Below the pieces are notes generated by a model, which did no database searches, was not told the origin of the DNA, and saw nothing but the letters and a program-made list of their open reading frames with translations. A stretch of DNA of 9,805 nucleotides from JBBTWO01 sp038062745 (GTDB lineage Bacteria; Patescibacteriota; Microgenomatia; UBA8517): NCBI GenBank assembly GCA_038062745.1, contig JBBTWO010000060.1, forward strand, positions 1 to 9,805, given 5' to 3'. Positions within the stretch are counted from its first letter, which is position 1; each line of letters starts with the position of its first letter. Below, in pieces: positions 1 through 6,179 of the stretch. Made by a program: the position numbers and the translations under genes.

Positions 1-94
1 TACCTTGCTCGTTTATTGGTTTAGAATAATTGTGCAAAAAAAGGGCACTTGACAAAGGAACATAAGCACAAAAAACTTAACTATCTGCAAACCT

Positions 95-328
95 GTGAAA
101 TCTAAATTCGACATATTAATTACAAAAATTAATCTTAAATTAGGTAATTTAGTAAATAAAAACCAAATTATTGCATCTGGAATTAATTTGAAAAGTGATA
201 AACCGGTTGATATTAGATCTTTAACGAATGGAAGAATTGTTTCATTACCAAAAAGGGAGGTTTTTAAACAAGGTTTTACTTTATATAGACTATCCATCGT
301 AAAAGACAATATGGAGGAAAAAATATGA
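95..328 (+). CDS. Small beta-rich protein, possible barrel-sandwich (lipoyl/biotinyl-like) domain
   Basis: 77 codons from a GTG start. I do not recognise a named family. Seen: alternating short hydrophobic strands and turns in the pattern of a barrel-sandwich hybrid fold, namely LGNLVNKNQIIASG (like the 'GDxVxKGQxIA' turn), then NGRIVSL (like 'xGxV') and GFTLYRL (like 'GxxLxxI'). No lysine sits where a lipoyl or biotin attachment lysine (MKM type) would be expected, so it is probably not a carrier. It has no signal peptide or membrane segment. The reading frame is open from position 53, but GTG at 95 is the first usual start codon; there is no clear Shine-Dalgarno before it, so the true start is uncertain. 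Its TGA stop (326-328) overlaps the ATG of the next gene (ATGA), so the two are probably translated together. The fold call is inference from pattern only. Confidence 0.55.
   Translation: MKSKFDILITKINLKLGNLVNKNQIIASGINLKSDKPVDIRSLTNGRIVSLPKREVFKQGFTLYRLSIVKDNMEEKI
313..317 (+). promoter_or_regulatory. Ribosome binding site GGAGG for the putative metallopeptidase
   Basis: A full GGAGG lies 7 nt before the ATG at 325, inside the last codons of the preceding small gene. It fixes the start of the downstream gene and supports the view that the small upstream frame is translated. Confidence 0.8.
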
Positions 329-1296
329 GCCTTGAATTTAGACAAGTAAAATTAGGGAACAATCAAAAACAAATTTCTGGGCTAGAAGTAGCACAAATAG
401 TGCTGGAAAATACACAAAGTTTTAAAGAGCGATTAGCTGAATGTATCTTAACTAAGGATTCTGAAGAAGGAAGATTATATTCTGGCATTGTAGTAGCCGC
501 GAGAAACCATTTTATTAAATTACATCAAGAAGAAGGTGTTGAATTAGAAGAGTTTGATTTTCCTGAAATATTCCTTGTTCCTTTAGATAAAAGAACTAGT
601 GCAGCTGGCCGCTTAGGGTTTCGATCATATGGAGAAATGTTTGGTTATATAAATAGTGAAGTTGGCTATGGAATATCGGGTGCAAGTAGAGACAATGTTG
701 TTGCTGTGTCACTTGGTAAAGACCTGCTAAACAACGCCCAAAGTATTGCACACGAGATGGGTCATTCTATTGGCAGAAAAGTGCGAGAGATTGAACTTGT
801 ACCTGACGAGCCACTCAAGGTAATGGGACAAAAACATGGATATATAACACAACGCTCAACACTTTTCTTAAGAAAATTTCCTGACCATAGGATCCATGAA
901 TGGGGTTTATTCTTGGAGGAAGCTGCTGCTGAATATTTTTCTTTAGATTTTTTAGTAGAAACAGATAACCCAACAATTGCTGCAGCTAGAAATAATGCTC
1001 TTGCCGAATCAGGAGAAAAAGATTTTAAATCATTTTGGATGAAACGAGGATCTGAATTAAGGCCCAGTCCTAAGTACGGTTTAGCTCTACAATTTGCTGA
1101 CATATTGGTTACAAAAGGCGGTCCAGAGATGAAAAAGCTATTTTTATTGGCTAGAACAAAACAAAGTAGATTATGGAGAAGCAAATTAATAAAACTAATA
1201 GATACAACCTTTAAAAAAGGTACTGCTAAACAAATCATTGAAACATATTTTGAGGAAAATCACATAATGTCTCTTATTAAAGACTTAAAGAAATAA
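325..1296 (+). CDS. Putative cytosolic zinc metallopeptidase (HExxH)
   Basis: 323 aa with no signal peptide or membrane helix. Seen: a zincin motif IAHEMGHSIG at residues 141-150 (H143, E144, H147), which in such enzymes supplies two zinc ligands and the general base. About 50 residues later, LFLEEAAAEYF (195-205) has the ExxA[D/E] look of a gluzincin third-ligand helix; E199 is the best candidate ligand. The N-terminal 90 residues and the basic, helical C-terminal 80 residues are unfamiliar. The start is well set by GGAGG at 313-317. It overlaps the preceding small gene by 4 nt, and the two converge on proS. Known of the family: HExxH plus a downstream Glu is usual for gluzincin peptidases. 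Inferred: an intracellular protease or a toxin-like zincin; the substrate is unknown. It could be an inactive relative, but all the expected residues are present. Confidence 0.7.
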   Translation: MSLEFRQVKLGNNQKQISGLEVAQIVLENTQSFKERLAECILTKDSEEGRLYSGIVVAARNHFIKLHQEEGVELEEFDFPEIFLVPLDKRTSAAGRLGFRSYGEMFGYINSEVGYGISGASRDNVVAVSLGKDLLNNAQSIAHEMGHSIGRKVREIELVPDEPLKVMGQKHGYITQRSTLFLRKFPDHRIHEWGLFLEEAAAEYFSLDFLVETDNPTIAAARNNALAESGEKDFKSFWMKRGSELRPSPKYGLALQFADILVTKGGPEMKKLFLLARTKQSRLWRSKLIKLIDTTFKKGTAKQIIETYFEENHIMSLIKDLKK

Positions 1297-1310
1297 TAGT
1301 GTTATAAATC

Positions 1311-1342
1311 TTTAAAATTGACAAATATTTGTTAATTTTAAA
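1311..1342. terminator. 32-bp AT-rich palindrome between convergent genes, likely two-way terminator
   Basis: The arms 1311-1326 (TTTAAAATTGACAAAT) and 1327-1342 (ATTTGTTAATTTTAAA) are complementary except at one position, which is G-U in the plus-strand RNA. It lies in the 76-bp gap between the metallopeptidase stop and the proS stop, the usual place for a bidirectional terminator. Its very low GC makes it a weak intrinsic terminator; it could instead be a protein-binding palindrome. Confidence 0.45.
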
Positions 1343-1372
1343 TTTGGCAACCTATTTTATAGATAATTTGAT

Positions 1373-2809
1373 TTAATAAGCTTGGGCAAAGTACCAAATA
1401 TATTTAGCTTCTTTATTGCAGTAAATACATTTGCTTTGTGACTCTTTTTGATCCAATTCTTTTGCCCTGGTTGATGCTTTTGTTTCTTCTTTTATCTTTG
1501 TTTCACAATCAGCATTCTCGCACCAATATGCTTTGATAAAACCTCTTGAAGTCTCCATTATCTTTTTGAACTCATCGTAACTATTAACTTCATAGGTATT
1601 GTCTTGTTGGTATTTCTTGGCTTTTTGATAGAGATTGCTTTGAATCTCCTCTAAAGTTTTAGCCATATCATCTTTTAGAGTTGATAAATTAACTTTGGCC
1701 TTTTCTCCAGTATCACGTCTTGCACTAGTAACTACCTTTTCTTCCATTTCTTTTCCTCCAATTTCAAGTCTTACCGGTACTCCTTTTACTTCCCAGTCAT
1801 TAAACTTTCTTCCTGCTGTCATTCCATCTCTTATATCCAGTTCAACTCTAACTCCCGCGTCAGTTAACGCTTTTTCAACCTCTTGGCAATAATCCAAAAT
1901 ATGATCTTCTAAGAAAATTGGAACGATTACAACTTGTACAGGAGATATTTTAGGAGGAAGAATCAAGCCATTATCATCTCCATGGGTTAGAAATAATCCA
2001 CCAAGAGATCTAGTTGATAATCCCCAGGAAGTTTGCCAGACAAGAGCAGATTTACCTTCTTTGTCTTGATAGTTAATATCAAATGCTTTTGCAAAGTTTT
2101 GACCTAGATTGTGTGAAGTTGCTCCTTGTAATGCTTTGCCATCTGGCATCAAAGCTTCAACTGTATAAGTTGAATCTGCTCCTGCAAACCTCTCTGAATC
2201 GCTTTTAACACCAACAACAACTGGAATGGCATAATACTCCTCATAAATCTTTCTGTACCACTCTAATGCGTCCATTGTCATTTGTTGTGCTTCTTCATAA
2301 CTTGTATGTGCCGTATGCCCTTCTTGCCAAAGGAACTCTAAAGTTCGCAAAAATAAATATGTTCTTTTCTCCCAGCGGACAACATTATTCCATTGGTTAA
2401 TTTTGACTGGTAGATCTCTCCAAGATTGAATCCATTTGGAATACATGTCGTACATAATTGCTTCTGATGTTGGACGAACAACTAGAGGTTCTTTCAATTG
2501 CTCCCCACCCCCAATAGTTACAAGTGCCAACTCTGGTGAAAAACCTTCAACATGAGACGCTTCTTTCTTTAATAAAGAGTGGGGAATAAACATTGGGAAA
2601 TATGCATTTTTAACTCCTCCCTTTTTAAACCATGGGTCAATAATGTCATGCACGAGTTCCCAGATGGCATATCCATATGGACGAATGACCATAGTGCCAC
2701 GAACAGGACCATAATCAGCAAGTTCTGCTTTTAGAATTACATCTGTGTACCAATCAGATAGGTTCTCAGACTTTTTCTTTAGTTCTTTCTTTTCAAATTG
2801 AGTTTTCAT
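1373..2809 (-). CDS. proS: Prolyl-tRNA synthetase, archaeal/eukaryotic type
   Basis: Class II aminoacyl-tRNA synthetase that joins proline to tRNA-Pro in the cytosol. Seen (residues counted from an alternative upstream Met at 2842): the catalytic start ELADYGPVRG (40-49), RPTSEAIMY (123-131), motif 2 with RTLEFLWQEGHTAH (166-179), motif 3 region THGDDNGLILPP (286-297), then an anticodon-binding domain starting near VVIVPIF (304). The C-terminal zinc-type domain has four cysteines (C441, C446, C472, C475) and ends in Tyr. There is no bacterial INS editing insert; the C-terminal domain and ~480-aa length are those of the archaeal/eukaryotic (type 3) enzyme. Start: I prefer ATG at 2807-2809 (478 aa), 4 nt after the csaA stop. 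A frame-matching ATG at 2842 overlaps csaA but has no Shine-Dalgarno. The nearest GGAGG (2827-2831) is 17 nt upstream of the chosen start, so reinitiation after csaA is likely. Last gene of the proline operon. Confidence 0.95.
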   Translation of the reverse strand: MKTQFEKKELKKKSENLSDWYTDVILKAELADYGPVRGTMVIRPYGYAIWELVHDIIDPWFKKGGVKNAYFPMFIPHSLLKKEASHVEGFSPELALVTIGGGEQLKEPLVVRPTSEAIMYDMYSKWIQSWRDLPVKINQWNNVVRWEKRTYLFLRTLEFLWQEGHTAHTSYEEAQQMTMDALEWYRKIYEEYYAIPVVVGVKSDSERFAGADSTYTVEALMPDGKALQGATSHNLGQNFAKAFDINYQDKEGKSALVWQTSWGLSTRSLGGLFLTHGDDNGLILPPKISPVQVVIVPIFLEDHILDYCQEVEKALTDAGVRVELDIRDGMTAGRKFNDWEVKGVPVRLEIGGKEMEEKVVTSARRDTGEKAKVNLSTLKDDMAKTLEEIQSNLYQKAKKYQQDNTYEVNSYDEFKKIMETSRGFIKAYWCENADCETKIKEETKASTRAKELDQKESQSKCIYCNKEAKYIWYFAQAY

Positions 2810-2813
2810 GTTT

Positions 2814-3161
2814 TTAGAATAATTTTCCTCCAACAACTGCATCTTGAATGTCTGGAACTACTAAAATACAATCTCCACTTTCATCAGGAACTCCAAGTGT
2901 TAAAACTTCAGATTGAAAAGGACCTATTTGTCTTGGTGGAAAATTAACTACCCCCAAAACTTTTTTATTTAATAATTCTTCTTTCTTATAATGTTTAACA
3001 ATTTGAACGCTTGACCTTTTTGTTCCAATTTCTGAACCAAAATCAATTGTAAGTTTGTAGGCTGGTTTTTTGGCTTCTGGAAAATCTTCCACACCAATAA
3101 CCTTTCCTACTCTTACATCTAATTTTAAGAAATCGTCATAAGTGGCGGATGTATTATTCAT
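2814..3161 (-). CDS. csaA: CsaA-like tRNA-binding protein
   Basis: 115 aa, the full length of the CsaA family, whose members are homodimeric OB-fold proteins related to the tRNA-binding domain of MetRS C-termini, Arc1p and Trbp111. Seen: DFLKLDVRVGKV (10-21), EDFPEAKKPAYKLTIDFG (25-42), KRSSVQIV (48-55), VVNFPPRQIGPFQSEVL (71-87) and LGVPD (89-93), all matching the family signature. Known: CsaA binds tRNA and was also described as a secretion-linked chaperone in Bacillus; its main role is unsettled. Context: it sits between proC and proS in a T-box-led operon, 12 nt after proC and a few bases before proS. This invites the idea that it assists tRNA-Pro capture by ProS (inference). There is no Shine-Dalgarno before the ATG; the leader is A-rich, so translation probably depends on ribosomes finishing proC. 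Confidence 0.92.
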   Translation of the reverse strand: MNNTSATYDDFLKLDVRVGKVIGVEDFPEAKKPAYKLTIDFGSEIGTKRSSVQIVKHYKKEELLNKKVLGVVNFPPRQIGPFQSEVLTLGVPDESGDCILVVPDIQDAVVGGKLF

Positions 3162-3173
3162 GTTTTTGTTTAG

Positions 3174-4004
3174 TTATTTATATAAATTGCTAACCTCGGA
3201 TATCTTAGAGTACCCTTCTTGCATACTTTTTTCAAATAGCAAAGGTAAACCTCCTTCATCTAATGATTTTAAAATCTTTTCTGTAATACCACCTTTAGTA
3301 GCAACAACATCTTTAACTTGTTGCAAATTTTGCGTATTCTCAGTCAAATATATATTTGTACCTAAGAATGTTTGGTGAACAATATCAAAGGATCGTTTTT
3401 TAGAAAAGCCATATAAATTTGCCAATATCACCATCTGCTCCATGAAGTAAGTAACTAATGCTGGGCCACAGCCAGATATTAAAGTAATTAAATCTATTTC
3501 TTTCTCATGTTTTACCTCTATAACATTCCCCAATGTTTTTAGTAAATTAACTATTTCTTTTTTGTTAGATGTAGATATGTTTTTTTTAGGATAAAAACCT
3601 ATTACTCCTTTACCGACAGTAATAGGAATGTTTGGCATTACCCTGACAACTTTAACATTTTTATTCTTGGCATATTTCTCTATGGCCGAGATATGGACGG
3701 CAGCAACTGAGGAGATAATAATTTTATCCTCCAAATATTCTTTAATTTCCTCTATAATTGTCTTAACTAAAGCAGGCTTAACTGCAAGAATTACCCAATC
3801 TGCGTATTTAACTGCGGCAATATTATTGGTAGTAATTTTTATATTTAACTTGTCTTTCAAGGAAATTAGTTTACTTTTATTAGGATTAGCAACAATTACT
3901 TTTTCTGCAATTGCTTTGCCATATTTAATAATCCCTTCAGCAAAAGCATTTCCCATATTTCCTGCACCAATTATTGCTATTTTTTTACTTTCTAATGTGA
4001 CCAT
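3174..4004 (-). CDS. proC: Pyrroline-5-carboxylate reductase
   Basis: Catalyses the last step of proline synthesis, NAD(P)H-dependent reduction of pyrroline-5-carboxylate to proline. Seen (numbered from the upstream Met at 4010): Rossmann dinucleotide motif IAIIGAGNMG (11-20), ADWVILAVKP (70-79), RVMPNIP (123-129), and the C-terminal dimer/active-site signature LISGCGPALV (177-186) followed by VVATKGGITEKIL (235-247). Length is normal (276-278 aa). Start choice: ATGs lie at 4010 and 4004; GGAGG at 4014-4018 is only 3 nt from the first but 9 nt from the second, so 4004 is more likely. The gene starts inside the end of proA (overlap of about 20 nt). In the signature the family's usual 'SGSGPA' is SGCGPA and 'SPGG' is TKGG; neither change removes a known essential residue. 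Confidence 0.96.
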   Translation of the reverse strand: MVTLESKKIAIIGAGNMGNAFAEGIIKYGKAIAEKVIVANPNKSKLISLKDKLNIKITTNNIAAVKYADWVILAVKPALVKTIIEEIKEYLEDKIIISSVAAVHISAIEKYAKNKNVKVVRVMPNIPITVGKGVIGFYPKKNISTSNKKEIVNLLKTLGNVIEVKHEKEIDLITLISGCGPALVTYFMEQMVILANLYGFSKKRSFDIVHQTFLGTNIYLTENTQNLQQVKDVVATKGGITEKILKSLDEGGLPLLFEKSMQEGYSKISEVSNLYK

Positions 4005-5217
4005 TGCCATATACCTCCCATCTATATGTTGTTAACTCTTTTAGTCCCACTGGACCACGAGCATGTAGTTTTCCAGTTGAAATACCCATTTCAGAACCCA
4101 AGCCAAAAATAAAACCATCATGGAGTCTGGGAGAACTATTTACAAAGATTGCAGCGGCATCTATAGAATTAACGAACTTTTTAATAATGGTTTTGTCATT
4201 AGAGACTATACCTTCAGAATGCTTTTTAGAATACAGATTAATAAAGTTAATTGCTTCATCTAAGTTATCTACTATTTTAAGACCAATTCTTAGATCAAGT
4301 AACTCTTGCCTCCAAAAATTTTTATTAGTCTTATTTATTGGAACAATTGAGCCGACTTGATTATCTCCAAATACTACAACATTATTTTCCCTTAATATTC
4401 CAATTAATTCAGGTATAAACGCTTTTGATATTTGTTTGTGTACAACTACTGTATCTAGCGAATTGCAGGCAGCAGTTTTACTTGTTTTAGCATTTAAAAT
4501 GATTTTAAGTGCCATCGATAAATTTGCACTCTTATCAATATATATTCTCGCTCCTCCAGCCGCATGTGCTAAAACAGGAATAGTAGAATTTTTCATTACA
4601 TAATTAACTAATTTATATCCTCCTCTAGCTATTACTAAGTCTATATAATCATTTTTCTTAAGTAACTTTGCAACGACACCTCTATTGCTTTCAAATAAAA
4701 CACAGTGTTTGGATAAACCTGTCTTTTCCAGTGCCTGAGTTATACAACTATGCAAAATAGTGTTTGTATGTTTTGCTTCAGACCCACCTTTTAATATTAC
4801 TGAATTACCAGATTTAATACATAACGATGCGACATCAATTGTCACTTCAGGTCTTGATTCGTAAATGACAAGTATAGATCCAATAGAAGTTCTAACTTTC
4901 TTCAAAATTAATTTCTCACTAGTCTCCTTTGACTCAATGACCTCCCCCAATCCACTATTTAATTTTTCGACTGATTTAAGTCTGTTTACTATTTTGGCAA
5001 TATGGTCACTATTTAAGATTAACCTTTCGATCATAGGTTTGGAAATTTTTTTCTTCTTAGCGATTTCAATATCAATTGTATTATTTTTTATTATTTCCTC
5101 TTCTCTGGATAATATCGAGTCAGCCAGATGAGACAAAAATAAATCACGAGTTTTTTCATTTGCTTGAGCAATTTCCATGGTTGAATTTTTAAATAATTTA
5201 AGGTTATTTATTTTCAT
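3985..5217 (-). CDS. proA: Glutamate-5-semialdehyde dehydrogenase (gamma-glutamyl phosphate reductase)
   Basis: NADPH-dependent reduction of gamma-glutamyl phosphate to glutamate-5-semialdehyde, the second step of proline synthesis. 410 aa, family-normal. Seen: IYESRPEVTIDVASLCIKSG (118-137) with ILKGGSEA (141-148), the DLVIARGG segment (193-200), the catalytic cysteine region NAKTSKTAACNSLDTVVVH with C251, and the C-terminal signature GLGSEMGISTGKLHARGPVG (372-391) then LTTYRW. Small departures from the usual sequence: 'IPRGG' is IARGG, and the residue after the Cys block normally Glu (NxxET) is Asp. The start ATG (5215-5217) overlaps the TGA of proB as ATGA, the classic coupling that keeps ProB and ProA made together; this matters because gamma-glutamyl phosphate is labile and is thought to be passed on directly. 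Confidence 0.97.
   Translation of the reverse strand: MKINNLKLFKNSTMEIAQANEKTRDLFLSHLADSILSREEEIIKNNTIDIEIAKKKKISKPMIERLILNSDHIAKIVNRLKSVEKLNSGLGEVIESKETSEKLILKKVRTSIGSILVIYESRPEVTIDVASLCIKSGNSVILKGGSEAKHTNTILHSCITQALEKTGLSKHCVLFESNRGVVAKLLKKNDYIDLVIARGGYKLVNYVMKNSTIPVLAHAAGGARIYIDKSANLSMALKIILNAKTSKTAACNSLDTVVVHKQISKAFIPELIGILRENNVVVFGDNQVGSIVPINKTNKNFWRQELLDLRIGLKIVDNLDEAINFINLYSKKHSEGIVSNDKTIIKKFVNSIDAAAIFVNSSPRLHDGFIFGLGSEMGISTGKLHARGPVGLKELTTYRWEVYGNGHIRK
4014..4018 (-). promoter_or_regulatory. Ribosome binding site GGAGG deciding the proC start
   Basis: GGAGG within the last codons of proA. Its spacing is 9 nt to the ATG at 4004 and only 3 nt to the ATG at 4010, which favours the downstream start codon of proC. 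Confidence 0.7.
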
Positions 5218-5840
5218 ATAGTTACTCCCATAATTACATTTCTGGCTTTTCCATCCACAATTTCAACAGGAATATTAATTTTGGATAAAGCTCTGATTAC
5301 TTGTTGTTTTGCTTGTCCACCACCAACTCCGTAAACAGAACCTTGCATTGTAGAAAGTATAATGAGTTTGTTTGCTGAAAGTAGTTGTGTTACTCTTTCT
5401 GCTAGAAAATCGTTACCTTGAAAACTATTTAATTCGACTACATCATTTTCGTTTAAGACGGGTACAATTTCCGAAAAAGCGCATATTTCAAGTACTTTCT
5501 TTATCTGATTTTTAAGTTTAACCTTTGTAAATAAGTCTTTAGTCAATAATAGTTGACTAACTTGCAAACCCTTCTTGTTGAATATGCTTTGTATTATTGA
5601 AATTAAATGTGTTTGTCCAATTCCCGCAGCAATTTGTTTATTTAAACTGCCTTGTAAAACATCAACAAAATTGGCACCAATAGCTACTGCTCCTGAAACC
5701 ACTAGAACTACTCCAACTCTTTGTTTTTTCAAGTCAAATACTTGATCTGCAATGTGAGCTAGTCTAAATTTGTCAATTGTGTTTCGCTTGGTAAGCAAAA
5801 TCCCACTTCCAATTTTGATTATTATTATTTTTTTATCCAT
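5214..5840 (-). CDS. proB: Glutamate 5-kinase, compact form lacking the PUA domain and an internal segment
   Basis: ATP-dependent phosphorylation of glutamate, the committed step of proline synthesis. Amino-acid-kinase fold. Seen: KIGSGIL (9-15), VVSGAVAIG (47-55), PVLNEND (127-133), GNDFLAERV (142-150, the 'GDNDxLSA' site), LIILSTMQGSVYG (159-171), then GVGGGQAKQ (171-179), which aligns with the ATP-site GTGGMxTK (K178 = the conserved Lys). It is only 208 aa: the C-terminal PUA domain (about 100 aa) is absent, and the roughly 35-40 residues normally found between 'GLY' and 'GTGGM' are missing, although the flanking motifs are intact and in frame. All core motifs remain, so I expect it to be active; feedback inhibition may be altered (inference). 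First gene of the operon. Its ATG directly follows the T-run of the T-box terminator. The stop overlaps proA (ATGA). Confidence 0.93.
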   Translation of the reverse strand: MDKKIIIIKIGSGILLTKRNTIDKFRLAHIADQVFDLKKQRVGVVLVVSGAVAIGANFVDVLQGSLNKQIAAGIGQTHLISIIQSIFNKKGLQVSQLLLTKDLFTKVKLKNQIKKVLEICAFSEIVPVLNENDVVELNSFQGNDFLAERVTQLLSANKLIILSTMQGSVYGVGGGQAKQQVIRALSKINIPVEIVDGKARNVIMGVTI

Positions 5841-5891
5841 AAAAAAAGCCCTTGTAAATCCCCAACAAAAAAGTTAGAAATCTACAAGGGC
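5841..5891 (-). terminator. Intrinsic terminator of the T-box leader
   Basis: The 5' arm (5877-5891, starting GCCCTTGTAGATT) pairs over about 15 bp with the 3' arm (5848-5863, ending GATTTACAAGGGC), with a few G-U pairs; an inner AAC/GTT helix extends it. Seven Ts follow (5841-5847) and then the proB ATG at once. The 3' arm holds AAGGG, 8 nt before the ATG, the only Shine-Dalgarno-like sequence for proB, so the hairpin could also block translation. Confidence 0.92.
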
Positions 5892-6090
5892 CTTCAATTT
5901 GGCGATACCACCTTGTTTCCTTTTACTATCACTAGTAAAAGCTTTGTAACTGACTCCAGATAATTATCCGACATCAGTTTTTGAACTTTGATGCTTTAGT
6001 TCATTAAAAAGGTTTAGTGCGGTTTTCACCGATTTCTCCTCAAGCTCAGGGTTAGGAGCCCTTCAACGCTTGCATCTCTAAACTGTCAAT
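5841..6090 (-). promoter_or_regulatory. T-box riboswitch (tRNA-sensing leader) of the proline operon
   Basis: Leader of about 250 nt. Seen, 5' to 3' on the minus strand: a stem I region (about 5990-6086) containing GGTGAAAACC like the T-box distal loop and possible basal helices (GATGC 6072-6076 with GCATC 5990-5994, or GTTTAG with CTAAAC); a stem II-like hairpin 5948-5979 (arms AACTGA/TCAGTT); a stem III hairpin 5921-5940 (TTTTACTA, GTGA loop, TAGTAAAA); then the antiterminator 5884-5916. The antiterminator has helix ACAAGG/CCTTGT, a 7-nt bulge TGGTATC, helix GCC/GGC and an 8-nt loop, which is the canonical T-box layout (AAGGTGGTATCGC). The TGGT of the bulge (5907-5910) would pair with a tRNA end ACCA, so discriminator base A, as in bacterial tRNA-Pro. 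CCTTGT is shared with the terminator arm, making the two structures exclusive. The specifier codon cannot be fixed by eye. Confidence 0.93.
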
Positions 6091-6096
6091 AATCGT

Positions 6097-6124
6097 ATTC
6101 TATATTAAAAATTAGTTTTGTCAA
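6097..6124 (-). promoter_or_regulatory. Promoter of the proline operon
   Basis: -35 TTGACA (6119-6124, perfect), 16-nt spacer, -10 TAGAAT (6097-6102, one mismatch). Transcription would start near 6090, just before stem I of the T-box leader, which is the expected geometry. It lies about 55 bp downstream of the propeller gene's stop codon, so the operon has its own promoter. Confidence 0.8.
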
Positions 6125-6179
6125 ATTGAGGCTGACTTAATTTAATATTTTAAAAATGAACCTTATACGATAGAAAGAT

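Noticed and set aside
31..47. GTGC...GCAC hairpin near the window start as a terminator of an upstream gene.
   Set aside because: Four-pair stem with a 9-nt loop and no T-run after it.
50..52. TGA at 50-52 read as a sense codon, which would join an upstream frame (from position 2, ending VQKKGT) to the first small gene and suggest a UGA-recoding lineage.
   Set aside because: UGA serves as the stop in ATGA overlaps at 325-328 and 5214-5217 and as the methyltransferase stop, and the long genes contain no in-frame UGA. The piece before 52 is more likely the tail of a gene outside the window, but it is too short to call.
49..54. TTGACA as a -35 box for the first small gene.
   Set aside because: No acceptable -10 hexamer occurs 15-19 nt downstream; the best candidates are off spacing.
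3628..4035. Hydrophobic open frame of 135 codons on the plus strand opposite proC.
   Set aside because: Shadow of proC: complementary-strand translation of a conserved gene in an AT-rich genome often looks membrane-like. It has no ribosome site or promoter.
6084..6089. Second TTGACA on the minus strand, inside the start of the T-box leader.
   Set aside because: No -10 at the right distance, and it lies downstream of a good promoter; it is probably just leader sequence.
6125..6179. Possible terminator after the propeller gene (AGG...CCT with AT-rich middle).
   Set aside because: Only a few pairs with no GC-rich stem or T-run; not enough to call.
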